A stretch of DNA of 64,000 bases from Hymenobacter siberiensis (GTDB lineage Bacteria > Bacteroidota > Bacteroidia > Cytophagales > Hymenobacteraceae). A program made the position numbers and the translations under genes. Below are positions 34,848 through 43,042 of this stretch, piece after piece; within the stretch, counting starts at the first letter, position 1, and every line of letters starts with the position of its first letter. Below the pieces are notes generated by a model. That model saw nothing but the letters and a program-made list of their open reading frames with translations, was not told the DNA's origin and did no database searches. The stretch covers positions 3,968,001-4,032,000 of the forward strand of contig NZ_JAHLZY020000001.1 of the NCBI RefSeq assembly GCF_018967865.2, in the 5' to 3' direction.

Positions 34848-36206
34848 CTACAGGTTGGCCAGGGCAAAACCGGCGGGCACGAGCGGCGCGGTAGTGGCAG
34901 CCAGCATGGGCGGGTTGAAATAGAGCTCCTGCTCGCGGCGCAGCAGGTCGATGAGGCGGCCGGGGGGCAGCGCCACGTCGTCGTAGGTCAGCACCTGGTC
35001 TTTGGGAATGTCGCGCAGCAGGCGACAGCCCTCGGCCACGCCAATGGGCAGCAGGTTTTCGGTGCGGGCCACAGCATAGTTTTCGGCCAGCCCATACGTC
35101 ATGTAATGGCCGATGCCGTCGAGCATATCGCCGGCCCGCAGGTCAATTTTAGCGGCCGTTATCACCTCTACTTTGGGCGCGCCGGCGGGGGCCAGGCAGG
35201 CATCGCCAAAGAGCACCGCCCGCGCCACCGAGTTCGGCGTTTCGAAATGGCACAGGTGGTAGGGCGTGTAGAAGCAGTACAGCGGCCCCGGCCCCAGCTT
35301 GTACAGCTTGAGGTAGTGCTGCTGAATGGGGTCGTCGTGCGTACCCAGGATGAACACGCCGGGGCCGGGCTCGGCCCCCACCACGTAGTCCACAATGCCG
35401 GGGCCGCCGTCCAGCAGGCGCTCCTGGGGGTACCATTCGGCGGCCTTGCTAATGGGCGTGCCCGGGGCCACGGTGGGGCCGTACATGCCGCGCCGAGCCA
35501 CTTCCATGCCCAGCGCGTTGGCAATCACGGCCTGCTCGAAACTGATTTTGCTGCCGTCGGCGAAGCTCGTGACCATGCTCGGGTTCTGGCCCCACTGCTT
35601 CGCAAAGCCCTCCTGCGTGGTGGGGTTGCGGTAGGGGTCGTGCAGGCCCTTGATGTTACCGCACAGCACCGGCTTCACGCCCAGGCCCAGCACGAAGCGC
35701 GCCAGATTAAGGGTCACGCCGGGCTGGTCGCCGTCGCTCACGGTGTATACCACGCCGGCGCGGTCGGCGTACACTTTCAGAATGGCGCCGGCCGTGCCGT
35801 CCAGCTCGGCATTCAGCAGCACCACGTGCTTGCCGTGGCGGATGGCCTCCATCACCACCTGCGCGCCGTGCTCCACCGCCCCGGTCACCTCGATGATGGC
35901 ATCGATGCCCTCGGCGCGGCTCAGCAGCAGCGCATCGTCGGTGATGGCGCGCTCGCCCCGCGCAATGCAGGCTTCCAGCGCGTGCACCGAGCTTACCTCG
36001 GTAGTGCCCAGCTCGCCGGCCTCGTGGTAGGCCCGGCGGGCCTGCCCAATGGTGCGGTTGGCAATGGCCACCAGCTCCATACCGGGCACATAGCGGCAAA
36101 TTTGCAGGGCCACGCCCCGGCCCATAAAGCCCGCGCCCACCATGCCCACCCGAATGGGCTGGCCGGCCTGCTGGCGTTTCTTCAAGGCATTGTCAACGAG
36201 TATCAT
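34848..36206 (-). CDS. NAD(P)-dependent oxidoreductase with C-terminal SAF domain
   Basis: A 452-residue protein. The Rossmann loop is VGMVGAGFMGRGVALQICR (about residues 20-38). The middle resembles homoserine dehydrogenase (IDAIIEVTGAVEHGAQVV, VYTVSDGDQPGVTLNLARFV), and the C-terminal about 80 residues (KIDLRAGDMLDGIGHYMTYG) look like an SAF domain. This is the predicted homoserine dehydrogenase-like/SAF family, which is often found in surface-polysaccharide loci and probably acts on a sugar intermediate rather than homoserine. The ATG at 36206 is chosen; an open frame extends to 36398 but runs through two palindromes and encodes repetitive Arg/Ser/Asp sequence. Confidence 0.8.
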   Translation of the reverse strand: MILVDNALKKRQQAGQPIRVGMVGAGFMGRGVALQICRYVPGMELVAIANRTIGQARRAYHEAGELGTTEVSSVHALEACIARGERAITDDALLLSRAEGIDAIIEVTGAVEHGAQVVMEAIRHGKHVVLLNAELDGTAGAILKVYADRAGVVYTVSDGDQPGVTLNLARFVLGLGVKPVLCGNIKGLHDPYRNPTTQEGFAKQWGQNPSMVTSFADGSKISFEQAVIANALGMEVARRGMYGPTVAPGTPISKAAEWYPQERLLDGGPGIVDYVVGAEPGPGVFILGTHDDPIQQHYLKLYKLGPGPLYCFYTPYHLCHFETPNSVARAVLFGDACLAPAGAPKVEVITAAKIDLRAGDMLDGIGHYMTYGLAENYAVARTENLLPIGVAEGCRLLRDIPKDQVLTYDDVALPPGRLIDLLRREQELYFNPPMLAATTAPLVPAGFALANL

Positions 36207-36241
36207 GATGCAGAAAGAGAGGTGAGAAAAGCAATTTGGGG

Positions 36242-36286
36242 GCACCAACCGGTCTGACCGCCTGGGGCGGTCAGACCGGTTGGTGC
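36242..36286. repeat. Perfect palindrome, GGTCGGACCGCC family
   Basis: Arms of 21 bases (GCACCAACCGGTCTGACCGCC and its reverse complement) surround TGG. It is the first of two palindromes in the 188-base gap between rfbC and the SAF-domain oxidoreductase. Confidence 0.9.
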
Positions 36287-36343
36287 AAGCGCCATTAGGG
36301 TTCGCCCGAGCTTGCGCCGCTGGGTTGGTTCGGGGTTCGTTTG

Positions 36344-36394
36344 GCCGGGCGCACCGGTCTGACCGCCGAGGGCGGTCAGACCGGTGCGCCCGGC
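36344..36394. repeat. Perfect palindrome, GGTCGGACCGCC family, abutting the rfbC stop
   Basis: Arms of 24 bases (36344-36367 and 36371-36394) surround GAG. The core ACCGGTCTGACCGCC is the same as in the palindrome 60 bases away, but the flanks differ. It touches the TGA of rfbC on the minus strand, so it would form a hairpin directly after that gene's stop. Confidence 0.9.
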
Positions 36395-36958
36395 TCAAGC
36401 AGTCACCAGCTCCTGCCCCGGCACGGCCAGCCCCTGAAAATCGGGGTGCGCCCGGTCTTTTTCGGAGATGAGCACGGGCTCAAAGGGCCAGCGGATGCCG
36501 ATGGCGGGGTCGTCCCAGCGCAGGCCGCGCTCGGCCCCGGGCGTGTATTTGGCCGATACCTGATAGCATACATCGGTATTATCCTCCAGGGTGAGGAAGC
36601 CGTGGGCGAAGCGGCCGGGCACAAACAGCATGCGGTAGCTGTCGGCCGTGAGCTCCACCCCTATCCACTGCCGGAAGGTGGGCGACTCCTCGCGCAGGTC
36701 CACTATCACGTCCAGAATCGCGCCCCGGGTGCAGCGCACCAGCTTGGTTTCCTCGTAGGGGGGCAGTTGGTAGTGCATGCCGCGCAGCGTGCCCCGGCGC
36801 GGGTTGAAGGACAGGTTGGCCTGCTGCGGCGGCATGGCAATGCCGTGGGCAGCAAACTCGTCTTCGCACCAGGAGCGGGCAAAAAAGCCGCGCTCATCAC
36901 TCAGCCGGTTCACGTCGATGATGAAGGCCCCGGAGAGTTTGGTTTCGGTAAATTTCAT
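36395..36958 (-). CDS. rfbC: dTDP-4-dehydrorhamnose 3,5-epimerase family protein
   Basis: A 187-residue cupin, the standard length. Signatures are DERGFFARSWCEDEF (about 20-34), GTLRGMHYQLPPYEETKLVR with the catalytic His, and FAHGFLTLEDNTDVCYQVS. Starting at 36958 (MKFTETKLSGAFII) excludes an upstream open frame that runs through a GTCATGC palindrome. No rfbA, rfbB or rfbD is present, while rfbF (CDP-glucose) is nearby, so the substrate may be a CDP- rather than a dTDP-linked keto sugar. The fold assignment is firm; the exact substrate is not. Confidence 0.93.
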   Translation of the reverse strand: MKFTETKLSGAFIIDVNRLSDERGFFARSWCEDEFAAHGIAMPPQQANLSFNPRRGTLRGMHYQLPPYEETKLVRCTRGAILDVIVDLREESPTFRQWIGVELTADSYRMLFVPGRFAHGFLTLEDNTDVCYQVSAKYTPGAERGLRWDDPAIGIRWPFEPVLISEKDRAHPDFQGLAVPGQELVTA

Positions 36959-37016
36959 CGTATCAAAAGCAAGGTTGAAGGGTTGATTATTGGCAGTTGA
37001 TTCTTGGTTTCGGCCA

Positions 37017-37113
37017 TCATGCTGAGCGTAGCCGAAGCATCTCGCGTGGATTAGTAATCCAATCGTATTGATTAGCTGAAGCACGCGAGATGCTTCGGCT
37101 ACGCTCAGCATGA
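37017..37113. repeat. Long palindrome, GTCATGC family
   Basis: Arms of 32 bases: 37017-37048 begins TCATGCTGAGCGTAGCCGAA, and 37082-37113 is its exact reverse complement. The loop is about 33 bases. It lies between the SDR gene and rfbC. Confidence 0.9.
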
Positions 37114-37149
37114 CGTTCTTTTGATTGACGTTCTCCTAGCTCAGATGGC

Positions 37150-38256
37150 TCACACCACCATCAGCTCAGCCCGGTAGAGCGGCACGGCGGCTTTGGTGGG
37201 GCACAGCGCCCAGGTCAGGTCCTCGGTCAGCTCGTCCTGCTCGCGCAGGGCGGCCAGCACGCGCAGCCGCATCAGGCGCGAGGCCCGGAAATTGGGGTCG
37301 CGGAAACCCATTTCCACCAGCTTGCGCTGCAGCTCGCTGATGGTATCGGCCAGGGTATGAATGGGCTGGTGGTCGGGCGCAAGGCGGCGGAACAAGCTGA
37401 AATCAACGCGGTACGAGCGCAGGTCGGGGGCGGCGTCGGGGTTGAGGCGCACCGTGGTGCCGGGGATGGCGGCGGCCACGGCCTCGGCCAGCTCGCGCAC
37501 CCGGTAGTTCCAGGTGTTGGCCCCGGCGTTCACAGCCACGAAAGCCCCGCCGTTGCTGGCTTCCCGCGTCACGGCCCAGCCAATGGCGCGGGCCATGTCC
37601 AGCACATGAATGAGCGGCCGCCAGGGCGTGCCGTCGCTCAGGATGCTAATTTCGCCGGTGGCCACCGCGCCGGCCACAAAGTCGTTCAGCACCAGGTCGA
37701 GGCGCAGCCGGTCGCTCCAGCCGCAGGCCGTGGCAAAGCGCAGGCAGGTCACCCGGAAGTTCGCATCGGCCAGCGGGGCGAGGTCGCGCTCGCTGGCTAC
37801 TTTAGAGCGGGCGTAGGCCGTGAGCGGGTTCAGCGCGGAAGTTTCGGTTTTGGCATCCTCGCCGCCCAGCCCGTACATGCTGCACGAGCTGGCAAACACG
37901 AAGCTTTTCACGCCGTAGGTTTTGGCGCGCTGGGCCAGGGCAATGCCGGCGCGGTAGTTCACGTCCATCGTCACGTCCTCGTAGGCGGTGCCCATGGGGT
38001 CGTTGGAAATGGCGGCCAGGTGCACCACAGCATCCACGCCGGCCAGCAGGCCCGAGGGCAGCATCCGCACATCGCCAAAAACCTGGCGGTCAAGCCGCGA
38101 CTCGGGCAGGCGGGTAGCCCCAGTGAGGCAGTGGGCAAAAAAGCCCATGTCGTAGCCAATCAGCTCCGCGTTGGGGTAGGTTTGTCGGAGGTGGCGCACC
38201 ACGCCAGGCCCCACGTAGCCCATGTTGCCGGTGATGAGAATGCGGGCAGGTTTCAT
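37150..38256 (-). CDS. NAD-dependent epimerase/dehydratase (extended SDR)
   Basis: A 368-residue SDR. ILITGNMGYVGPGVVRHL is the nucleotide loop (about 5-22), VDAVVHLAAISNDP follows, and SSCSMYG and YARSK provide the catalytic Ser/Tyr/Lys. It belongs to the GNxGYVG group seen beside rfbF in surface-polysaccharide loci, and it may act on the CDP-hexose made by the adjacent cytidylyltransferase. It is not a clear CDP-glucose 4,6-dehydratase by signature. Start at 38256 (MKPARILITG) follows family practice; an in-frame ATG 36 bases upstream is possible. Confidence 0.85.
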   Translation of the reverse strand: MKPARILITGNMGYVGPGVVRHLRQTYPNAELIGYDMGFFAHCLTGATRLPESRLDRQVFGDVRMLPSGLLAGVDAVVHLAAISNDPMGTAYEDVTMDVNYRAGIALAQRAKTYGVKSFVFASSCSMYGLGGEDAKTETSALNPLTAYARSKVASERDLAPLADANFRVTCLRFATACGWSDRLRLDLVLNDFVAGAVATGEISILSDGTPWRPLIHVLDMARAIGWAVTREASNGGAFVAVNAGANTWNYRVRELAEAVAAAIPGTTVRLNPDAAPDLRSYRVDFSLFRRLAPDHQPIHTLADTISELQRKLVEMGFRDPNFRASRLMRLRVLAALREQDELTEDLTWALCPTKAAVPLYRAELMVV

Positions 38257-38419
38257 AGCACAGTCAGTTATTGGTGAGGTGTATACAGTCATAAATCGAC
38301 CAGAATATCGTGCCGGACTCGCCAACCCATCGCGACCGTGGGAAGGGGCTCCGTTCTATCTTAGCGGAGCTGCGGCAATGCGCCAGCGGCACCCGGCACG
38401 GCGTTCATGGCTGGTGTTT

Positions 38420-39313
38420 TTAGTCGCTGGGCATGAGGCAGGTAGCGGCGGCGCGGCCACGGCCGGCCGGCTCGGCCAGCGGCGCGGCCAGAATGGTTTT
38501 GAGCTCGGGCGCGGTTGCGGGGGCAGCGGGGGCCTGGTCCCACAGCTTCCATTCGGCCTTGCCGGCCTGCCAGAGCTCCTCCAGCATGTTGCGGTCGCGC
38601 AGGGTATCCATGGGCTGCCAGTAGCCGGCGTGGCGGTAGGCGGCCAGCTGCCCGGCGGCGGCGAGGTGCTCTAGAGGGGCCTTTTCCCACACCGTCTGGT
38701 CGTGGTCGAGGTAGTCGAAAATGCCCGGCTCCAGCACGAAAAAGCCGCCGTTTATCCAGGGCGTTTCGCCGCCCTCGGGCTTCTCCATAAAGTTGCTCAC
38801 GTGGCTGTCGCCGTCGCCCAGGTTGAACACGCCGAAGCGGCCCGGCTGCCGCACCGCCGTGAGCGTGGCCAGCACGCCCTGCGCCCGGTGGTATTCGATG
38901 CTGGCCGCGATGTCGACGTTACTCACGCCGTCGCCGTAGGTCAGGCAAAACGTTTCATCATCCAGGTATTTCTGCACGCGGCGCAGGCGGCCACCGGTCA
39001 TGGTTTCCAGGCCGGTATCTACCAGCGTCACGGTCCAGGGCTCGGCGTTGTTGCGATGAATCTGCATCTCGTTGCGGTCCATCCGGAAGGTCACGTCCGA
39101 GTTCAGCAGGAAATAATCCGAGAAATACTGCTTTATCATGTGCCCCTTGTAGCCGCAGCAAATCACGAAATCGGTGATGCCGTGGTGGGCATAAATCTTC
39201 ATGATATGCCACAGAATGGGCTTGCCGCCGATTTCGACCATGGGCTTGGGCCGCACGCCGCTTTCCTCGCTGATTCGGGTGCCGTAGCCGCCCGCTAGTA
39301 TCACTGCTTTCAT
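38420..39313 (-). CDS. rfbF: Glucose-1-phosphate cytidylyltransferase
   Basis: A 297-residue nucleotidyltransferase. [20 protein letters not shown] and [20 protein letters not shown] are the nucleotide-binding signature. [14 protein letters not shown] carries the metal Asp, and [17 protein letters not shown] and [19 protein letters not shown] are specific to the CDP-glucose branch. It makes CDP-glucose from CTP and glucose-1-phosphate. It is about 40 residues longer than typical because of a low-complexity Ala/Pro tail. Start at 39313 skips a repeat-encoded leader. Confidence 0.95.
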   Translation of the reverse strand: MKAVILAGGYGTRISEESGVRPKPMVEIGGKPILWHIMKIYAHHGITDFVICCGYKGHMIKQYFSDYFLLNSDVTFRMDRNEMQIHRNNAEPWTVTLVDTGLETMTGGRLRRVQKYLDDETFCLTYGDGVSNVDIAASIEYHRAQGVLATLTAVRQPGRFGVFNLGDGDSHVSNFMEKPEGGETPWINGGFFVLEPGIFDYLDHDQTVWEKAPLEHLAAAGQLAAYRHAGYWQPMDTLRDRNMLEELWQAGKAEWKLWDQAPAAPATAPELKTILAAPLAEPAGRGRAAATCLMPSD

Positions 39314-39319
39314 GTGAGT

Positions 39320-39420
39320 TGGTGAGTTGGTGAAGTGGTGAGGTGGCGAGGTGACGAGGTGGCGAGGTGGCGAGGTGGCAAATGAGACAAACTCACCATC
39401 TCGCCACCTCACCATTTCAC
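39320..39420. repeat. Low-complexity GAGGTGGC-type repeats with inverted copy
   Basis: Short 8-9-base units (GTGAGTTGGTGA, GAGGTGGCGAG, GAGGTGACGAG) repeat across about 60 bases. Reverse-complement forms (CTCGCCACCTCACCATTTCA) follow, so the block can fold on itself. It fills the space between the WecG-like and rfbF genes. Confidence 0.75.
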
Positions 39421-39422
39421 CA

Positions 39423-40163
39423 CTATCCAAGCGTGGCGCGGGCCATCAGGTAGATAAAGCGGGTGTTGGTGACGAAGTAGCGACGGGCCAGGCGGCGCGG
39501 CTCCTGCCACAGCCGGAACGCCCATTCCAGCCACAGCTTGCGGGCCCATGCCGGCAGGCGCGGCTCCAGGCCGGCATACACCCGGAAGGCCTGCCCCACC
39601 CCCAGCATGCACGCCCCGATGCGCCCCTGGTGGGCCGCCATCCAGCGCTCCTGGCGCGGGCAGCCCAGCGCCACAAACAGTAAATCCGGGTCGGCCGCGT
39701 TGATGGCCGCTACCTCGGCGGCATCCTCCGCATCCGTGAGCTCGCGGAAGGGCGGCGCATACGCCCCTACTATTCGGAGGGTGGGCAGTTCCCTGCGCGC
39801 CCGCCACACCATGGCCTCCAGCACATCGTCGGTAGTGCCGTAGAAATACACCGACTGCCCTCGCTCGGCGGCGGCGCGCAGCAGCGCGGGCAGCAGGTCC
39901 ATACCGGCCATGCGCTCCTGCGCCGGCCCCCGAAACCAGCGCACAGCCGCCGCTACCGGGCTGCCATCGGGCGCGACCACGGCCGCGTTGTTCAAAATCT
40001 GCCGGAACTCGGCGTTGCGCTCGGCCTCTACCAACATGTGCACGTTGGCAAAGCACACGTAGGCCGAGGCCCGCGCCGCGCCCAAGCCCAGAATGGCGTC
40101 GACGAAATCGGCGGTGCACCCTGTCGAGATGTTGGCGTGCAATACAGCGTGTTTTGGCAGCAT
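39423..40163 (-). CDS. WecG/TagA/CpsF family glycosyltransferase
   Basis: A 246-residue protein of the standard length (GT26). [20 protein letters not shown] is the N-terminal signature, with [15 protein letters not shown] (conserved Asp) and [18 protein letters not shown] in the C-terminal half. Members transfer N-acetylmannosaminuronate, N-acetylmannosamine or glucose to undecaprenyl-diphosphate-sugar, the second step of repeat-unit assembly. It lies 157 bases after the WcaJ-like initiating transferase, which is the expected order. The ATG at 40163 ([13 protein letters not shown]) excludes a repeat-encoded leader (FPTFPTFPT). Confidence 0.92.
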   Translation of the reverse strand: MLPKHAVLHANISTGCTADFVDAILGLGAARASAYVCFANVHMLVEAERNAEFRQILNNAAVVAPDGSPVAAAVRWFRGPAQERMAGMDLLPALLRAAAERGQSVYFYGTTDDVLEAMVWRARRELPTLRIVGAYAPPFRELTDAEDAAEVAAINAADPDLLFVALGCPRQERWMAAHQGRIGACMLGVGQAFRVYAGLEPRLPAWARKLWLEWAFRLWQEPRRLARRYFVTNTRFIYLMARATLG

Positions 40164-40173
40164 TATTTTTTGA

Positions 40174-40236
40174 TGTGGGAATGTGGGAAATGTGGGGAAT
40201 GTGGGAAATGTAGGAATGCGGGGAATGCGGGAATAC
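40174..40236. repeat. Purine-rich tandem repeat (GTGGGAAAT-like units)
   Basis: Nine- to ten-base units such as GTGGGAAAT, GTGGGGAAT and GCGGGGAAT repeat about six times directly upstream of the WecG-like gene. It could vary in length and so affect translation or transcription of that gene; this is inference. Confidence 0.75.
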
Positions 40237-40319
40237 ATTGACTATCAACACTATCATATAGCCTCATTTTCACACTCTTCACATTTTCACATTCTTATAT
40301 TTTAATATTTTCATATTTT

Positions 40320-41717
40320 TCAATAAGCGTTTTCCTCGCCCTTCACCATGTTGCGCACGGTCTTGCCGATAATCTGCAAATCGAGTACGAACGACCAGTT
40401 CTGCACGTATTTCAGGTCGTATTCCACGCGCTTTTCCATGGCGTTGGGGGCGCGGGTTTCGCCCCGGAAGCCGTTCACCTGGGCGTAGCCCGTGATGCCG
40501 GGCGTCACGGCGTGGCGCAGCTGGTAGGTGCGGCCGCGCTTGGAGTATTCCTCCAGCTGCGACACCATATTGGGCCGCGGCCCCACCACCGACATATGCC
40601 CGAGCAGCACGTTGAAAAACTGCGGCAATTCATCGAGATTATACTTGCGCAGGTAAGCGCCCACGCGGGTCACCCGGGGGTCGGCCTTGGTGGCCTGCAA
40701 CTCGGTCTGGCGGTGGTCGGCGCGCATGGTGCGCAGCTTGTAGCACGGAAACAGCTTATTGCGCTTGCCCGGCCGCATCTGCCTGAAAAACACCGGCCCC
40801 GGCGAATCGAGCTTGATGAGCAACGCCAGCACCGGCAGAATAATGGGAAACAGCCCCAAAATCACGAGCAGCGAAAACGCCAGGTCGAACCCCCGCTTCA
40901 GCACCTGGTTGGTGCGAAAGCCCAGCGGCTCCTGCCGCACCATAAGAATGGGCAGGTGGTCGTGGAAATACACGCCCACATCCTGGCCCACCGTGCCCTG
41001 GTAGTCGGGCACGATGCGGAAGGCCAGGAAATGGTCTTCCGCGAAGCGCGACAGCTCCTCAATCAGGTCGTGCCGGTCGAGCGGCAGCGCGTAGTAGATT
41101 TCGTCTACCGACGTGCTCAGGCAGTAGCTCATCAGGTCCGTTACCGCGCCGCGCCGCAGAGCCCGCAGGTTGGTGGGCAGCGCCTCATCCGTAAAAAAGC
41201 CCTTAAACTGGTAGCTGGTCGAGTCGTCGGCCGTGAGGGCGTGGTACAGCTCCTGCCCGCTCTGGCTGGCCCCCACTATCACAAAGCGGTTGTGCAGCCG
41301 GGCAAAGTACCGCAGCCAGGTGCGGTAGCCAAACGTGATGCCGAAGCGCCCCACCACCACGCCCACCACCGAAAACCCATAAATGGCCGCCAGGTAGCGC
41401 GTCGACAGGTAATCGATGCGCAGCGCCACCACCGTGCCCACCACCAGCACGCCGTGCAGCAGAAACGCCTTCAGCAGGTGCCGCAGCTTCTCGCCGTAGG
41501 AAATGCGGCGGTCGCGGCGGTACACGTTGGCGTACTGCCGCGAGAGCAGCCACCACAGCAGCGCAAATGTGATGATGAAAAAGGGCATGTCGCTCCTCAT
41601 CGCCCACGAGTGCCATACGACCAGTTGCGCCGCATGAAAGGCCAGCCAGATAAGGATGCCATCCATGGCCAGCAGAATAAAGCGGGAAGTATCCGAGTAC
41701 CGTACATATCGTTCCAT
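40320..41717 (-). CDS. Undecaprenyl-phosphate sugar phosphotransferase (WcaJ-like)
   Basis: A 465-residue polyprenyl glycosylphosphotransferase. Four hydrophobic segments at the N-terminus, a CoA-binding-like central domain (RFVIVGASQSGQELYHAL), a fifth helix (LVILGLFPIILPVLALLI) and the catalytic domain are present. The catalytic domain contains SPGPVFFRQMRPG, LRTMRADH, YNLDELPQFFNVL, MSVVGPRP and TPGITGYAQVNGFRG. It starts repeat-unit synthesis by placing the first sugar phosphate, most likely glucose, on undecaprenyl phosphate. It is the first gene of the minus-strand operon. Confidence 0.95.
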   Translation of the reverse strand: MERYVRYSDTSRFILLAMDGILIWLAFHAAQLVVWHSWAMRSDMPFFIITFALLWWLLSRQYANVYRRDRRISYGEKLRHLLKAFLLHGVLVVGTVVALRIDYLSTRYLAAIYGFSVVGVVVGRFGITFGYRTWLRYFARLHNRFVIVGASQSGQELYHALTADDSTSYQFKGFFTDEALPTNLRALRRGAVTDLMSYCLSTSVDEIYYALPLDRHDLIEELSRFAEDHFLAFRIVPDYQGTVGQDVGVYFHDHLPILMVRQEPLGFRTNQVLKRGFDLAFSLLVILGLFPIILPVLALLIKLDSPGPVFFRQMRPGKRNKLFPCYKLRTMRADHRQTELQATKADPRVTRVGAYLRKYNLDELPQFFNVLLGHMSVVGPRPNMVSQLEEYSKRGRTYQLRHAVTPGITGYAQVNGFRGETRAPNAMEKRVEYDLKYVQNWSFVLDLQIIGKTVRNMVKGEENAY

Positions 41718-41939
41718 AGCTCAGGAAGTAACAAGTTGCTCACTGCCCCCAGCCGGCAGCTGCTCCGGGGTGAATATAGAAGTAAGATAATGCTTTAATA
41801 TTTAGTTACCAATATTAAATATGATTAAATATTAGTTTAATAATCTTAGTTGTAGAAATAGTTATACGTCTTATAATTGAAGCACAGAGCATTATCTCTT
41901 TTAATATTAATTAGTTTATATATTTATTTTTCTAATTAA

Positions 41940-42107
41940 ATGCGTACTACCCGCATCCTCAGGGCTTTACTGCTTTCTGGCATGGCTATCACCGTCGGGG
42001 CTCACTACCCAGCGGCGCGGCCAGGGTGCCCGGGGGCATTGCCAATCCAGGGCTTATTTCTACTACCGACATCACAACAGCACACATTTATTTTTGAATC
42101 AATTTAA
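41940..42107 (+). CDS. Possible small secreted peptide or gene remnant (55 aa)
   Basis: ATG followed by MRTTRILRALLLSGMAITVG, which looks like a Sec signal peptide, then HYPAARPGCPGAL and a stop after 55 codons. It lies directly after a long AT-rich stretch, as a promoter-proximal gene would. The body after the signal is only about 30 residues, with no recognisable domain, so it may be the 5' stump of a lost secreted-protein gene. Confidence 0.25.
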   Translation: MRTTRILRALLLSGMAITVGAHYPAARPGCPGALPIQGLFLLPTSQQHTFIFESI

Positions 42108-42265
42108 TAAAGCTTGTGCGGAATAATGCGTTAGATTGATGCGCGAGATTCAGCAGTGGCCGAAAAGCATCCCAAGACGCATTGTTGCAAATCGTCTGTT
42201 TGTGCATATAAGCATTTTTCCCGCATTAACATTAATATACAATATGTAATTCGTAAAATCATATG

Positions 42266-42273
42266 TACATTTG
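42266..42273 (+). promoter_or_regulatory. Candidate -7 promoter element (TAnnTTTG)
   Basis: TACATTTG matches the Bacteroidota -7 consensus exactly and lies in an AT-rich stretch about 200 bases before the BLUF gene. No good -33 TTG is visible at the usual spacing. Confidence 0.35.
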
Positions 42274-42471
42274 AGGGATTTTCAGCCTTAAGCATCTGTT
42301 GCCCTTCTATTCTGCTCACAGTAGGCAGCAGTCTGGTCTAAAGCGTGTAGTATGGGCCGGCAATGGCATTCAGGGCCACTGCCAGCGTCGCCGGAAGCCC
42401 CGCCAGCCCTTTCCAGGTAAGCCTTTCGTATTTGTTATCGCCGCCACGGCGGCCTCAGCAGCTTTCCTACC

Positions 42472-42936
42472 ATGGGCTTGTATCACCTTCTATACCAAAG
42501 CCAGGCTCTGGCCAGCTTCAGTCTGCCAGAGCTGCTGGAGCTGCTGCACCAATCCCACACGTACAATGTGGCACGGGGCATCACGGGCATTCTGCTGCAC
42601 GCCCCCAACGGCCAGTTTCTGCAGCTGCTGGAAGGCGAAAAAGCGGCCGTGCAGCACCTGTACTACCACCGCATTGCCACCGACCCGCGCCACGAGCACC
42701 TCATCGTGCTGAGCGAGGGCCACAACATAAAGCGGGTGTTTTCGGACTGGAGCATGAGTTTTCGCTCCGGGGCCGGGCCATTGGCGGTACCGGGCTACCT
42801 GGCCCCCAGCGCGGCCTACTTCCGGGTGAGCAACCTGCCCCACGTCCTGCCCGAGCTCAAGCGCCTGCTGCTGGATTTCACGGCGGGCTACGACGATAGC
42901 CCCATGGCTGAGAGCATGATTGGCAGCCGGCGCTAA
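42472..42936 (+). CDS. BLUF-domain blue-light photoreceptor
   Basis: A 154-residue protein consisting of a BLUF domain (about 1-95) plus a short helical tail. The flavin-binding residues are all in place: Tyr8 (LLYQS), Asn32 (YNVARGITGILL), Gln51 (GQFLQLLEG), and Trp93/Met95 (SDWSMSF). It should bind FAD and undergo the light-driven hydrogen-bond switch. There is no output domain, so it must signal through a partner, as in stand-alone short BLUF proteins. It is bounded by the long spacer and by a terminator on the opposite strand. No obvious partner gene (antirepressor, EAL/GGDEF) is adjacent. Confidence 0.92.
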   Translation: MGLYHLLYQSQALASFSLPELLELLHQSHTYNVARGITGILLHAPNGQFLQLLEGEKAAVQHLYYHRIATDPRHEHLIVLSEGHNIKRVFSDWSMSFRSGAGPLAVPGYLAPSAAYFRVSNLPHVLPELKRLLLDFTAGYDDSPMAESMIGSRR

Positions 42937-42978
42937 GCTCAACCCCGGTTTGTACCGTAGATACTGCGAGTAGGGACC

Positions 42979-43013
42979 AAAAAAATACCGCCCGGCCAAA
43001 TTGGCCGGGCGGT
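42979..43013 (-). terminator. Rho-independent terminator
   Basis: Perfect 13-base arms ACCGCCCGGCCAA and TTGGCCGGGCGGT, followed on the minus strand by a T run (A run 42979-42985 on plus). It ends the minus-strand lipoprotein gene and may also stop BLUF transcription. Confidence 0.88.
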
Positions 43014-43042
43014 GCAGCATACCCAGAAAAATGAAGGCGGGC

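Larger units (their letters stand above)
41718..42471. other. Long intergenic region between divergent transcription units
   Basis: About 750 bases. The AT-rich parts (41770-41940 and 42200-42270) probably hold promoters for the minus-strand WcaJ-like operon and the plus-strand BLUF gene. A small possible remnant at 41940-42107 is noted separately. Nothing else is recognised. Confidence 0.45.

Noticed and set aside
34848..36398. Longer start (36398) for the SAF-domain oxidoreductase
   Set aside because: The extra 64 codons read through two intergenic palindromes and give repeated RSDRPRRSDR-type sequence, while the ATG at 36206 fits the Rossmann start.
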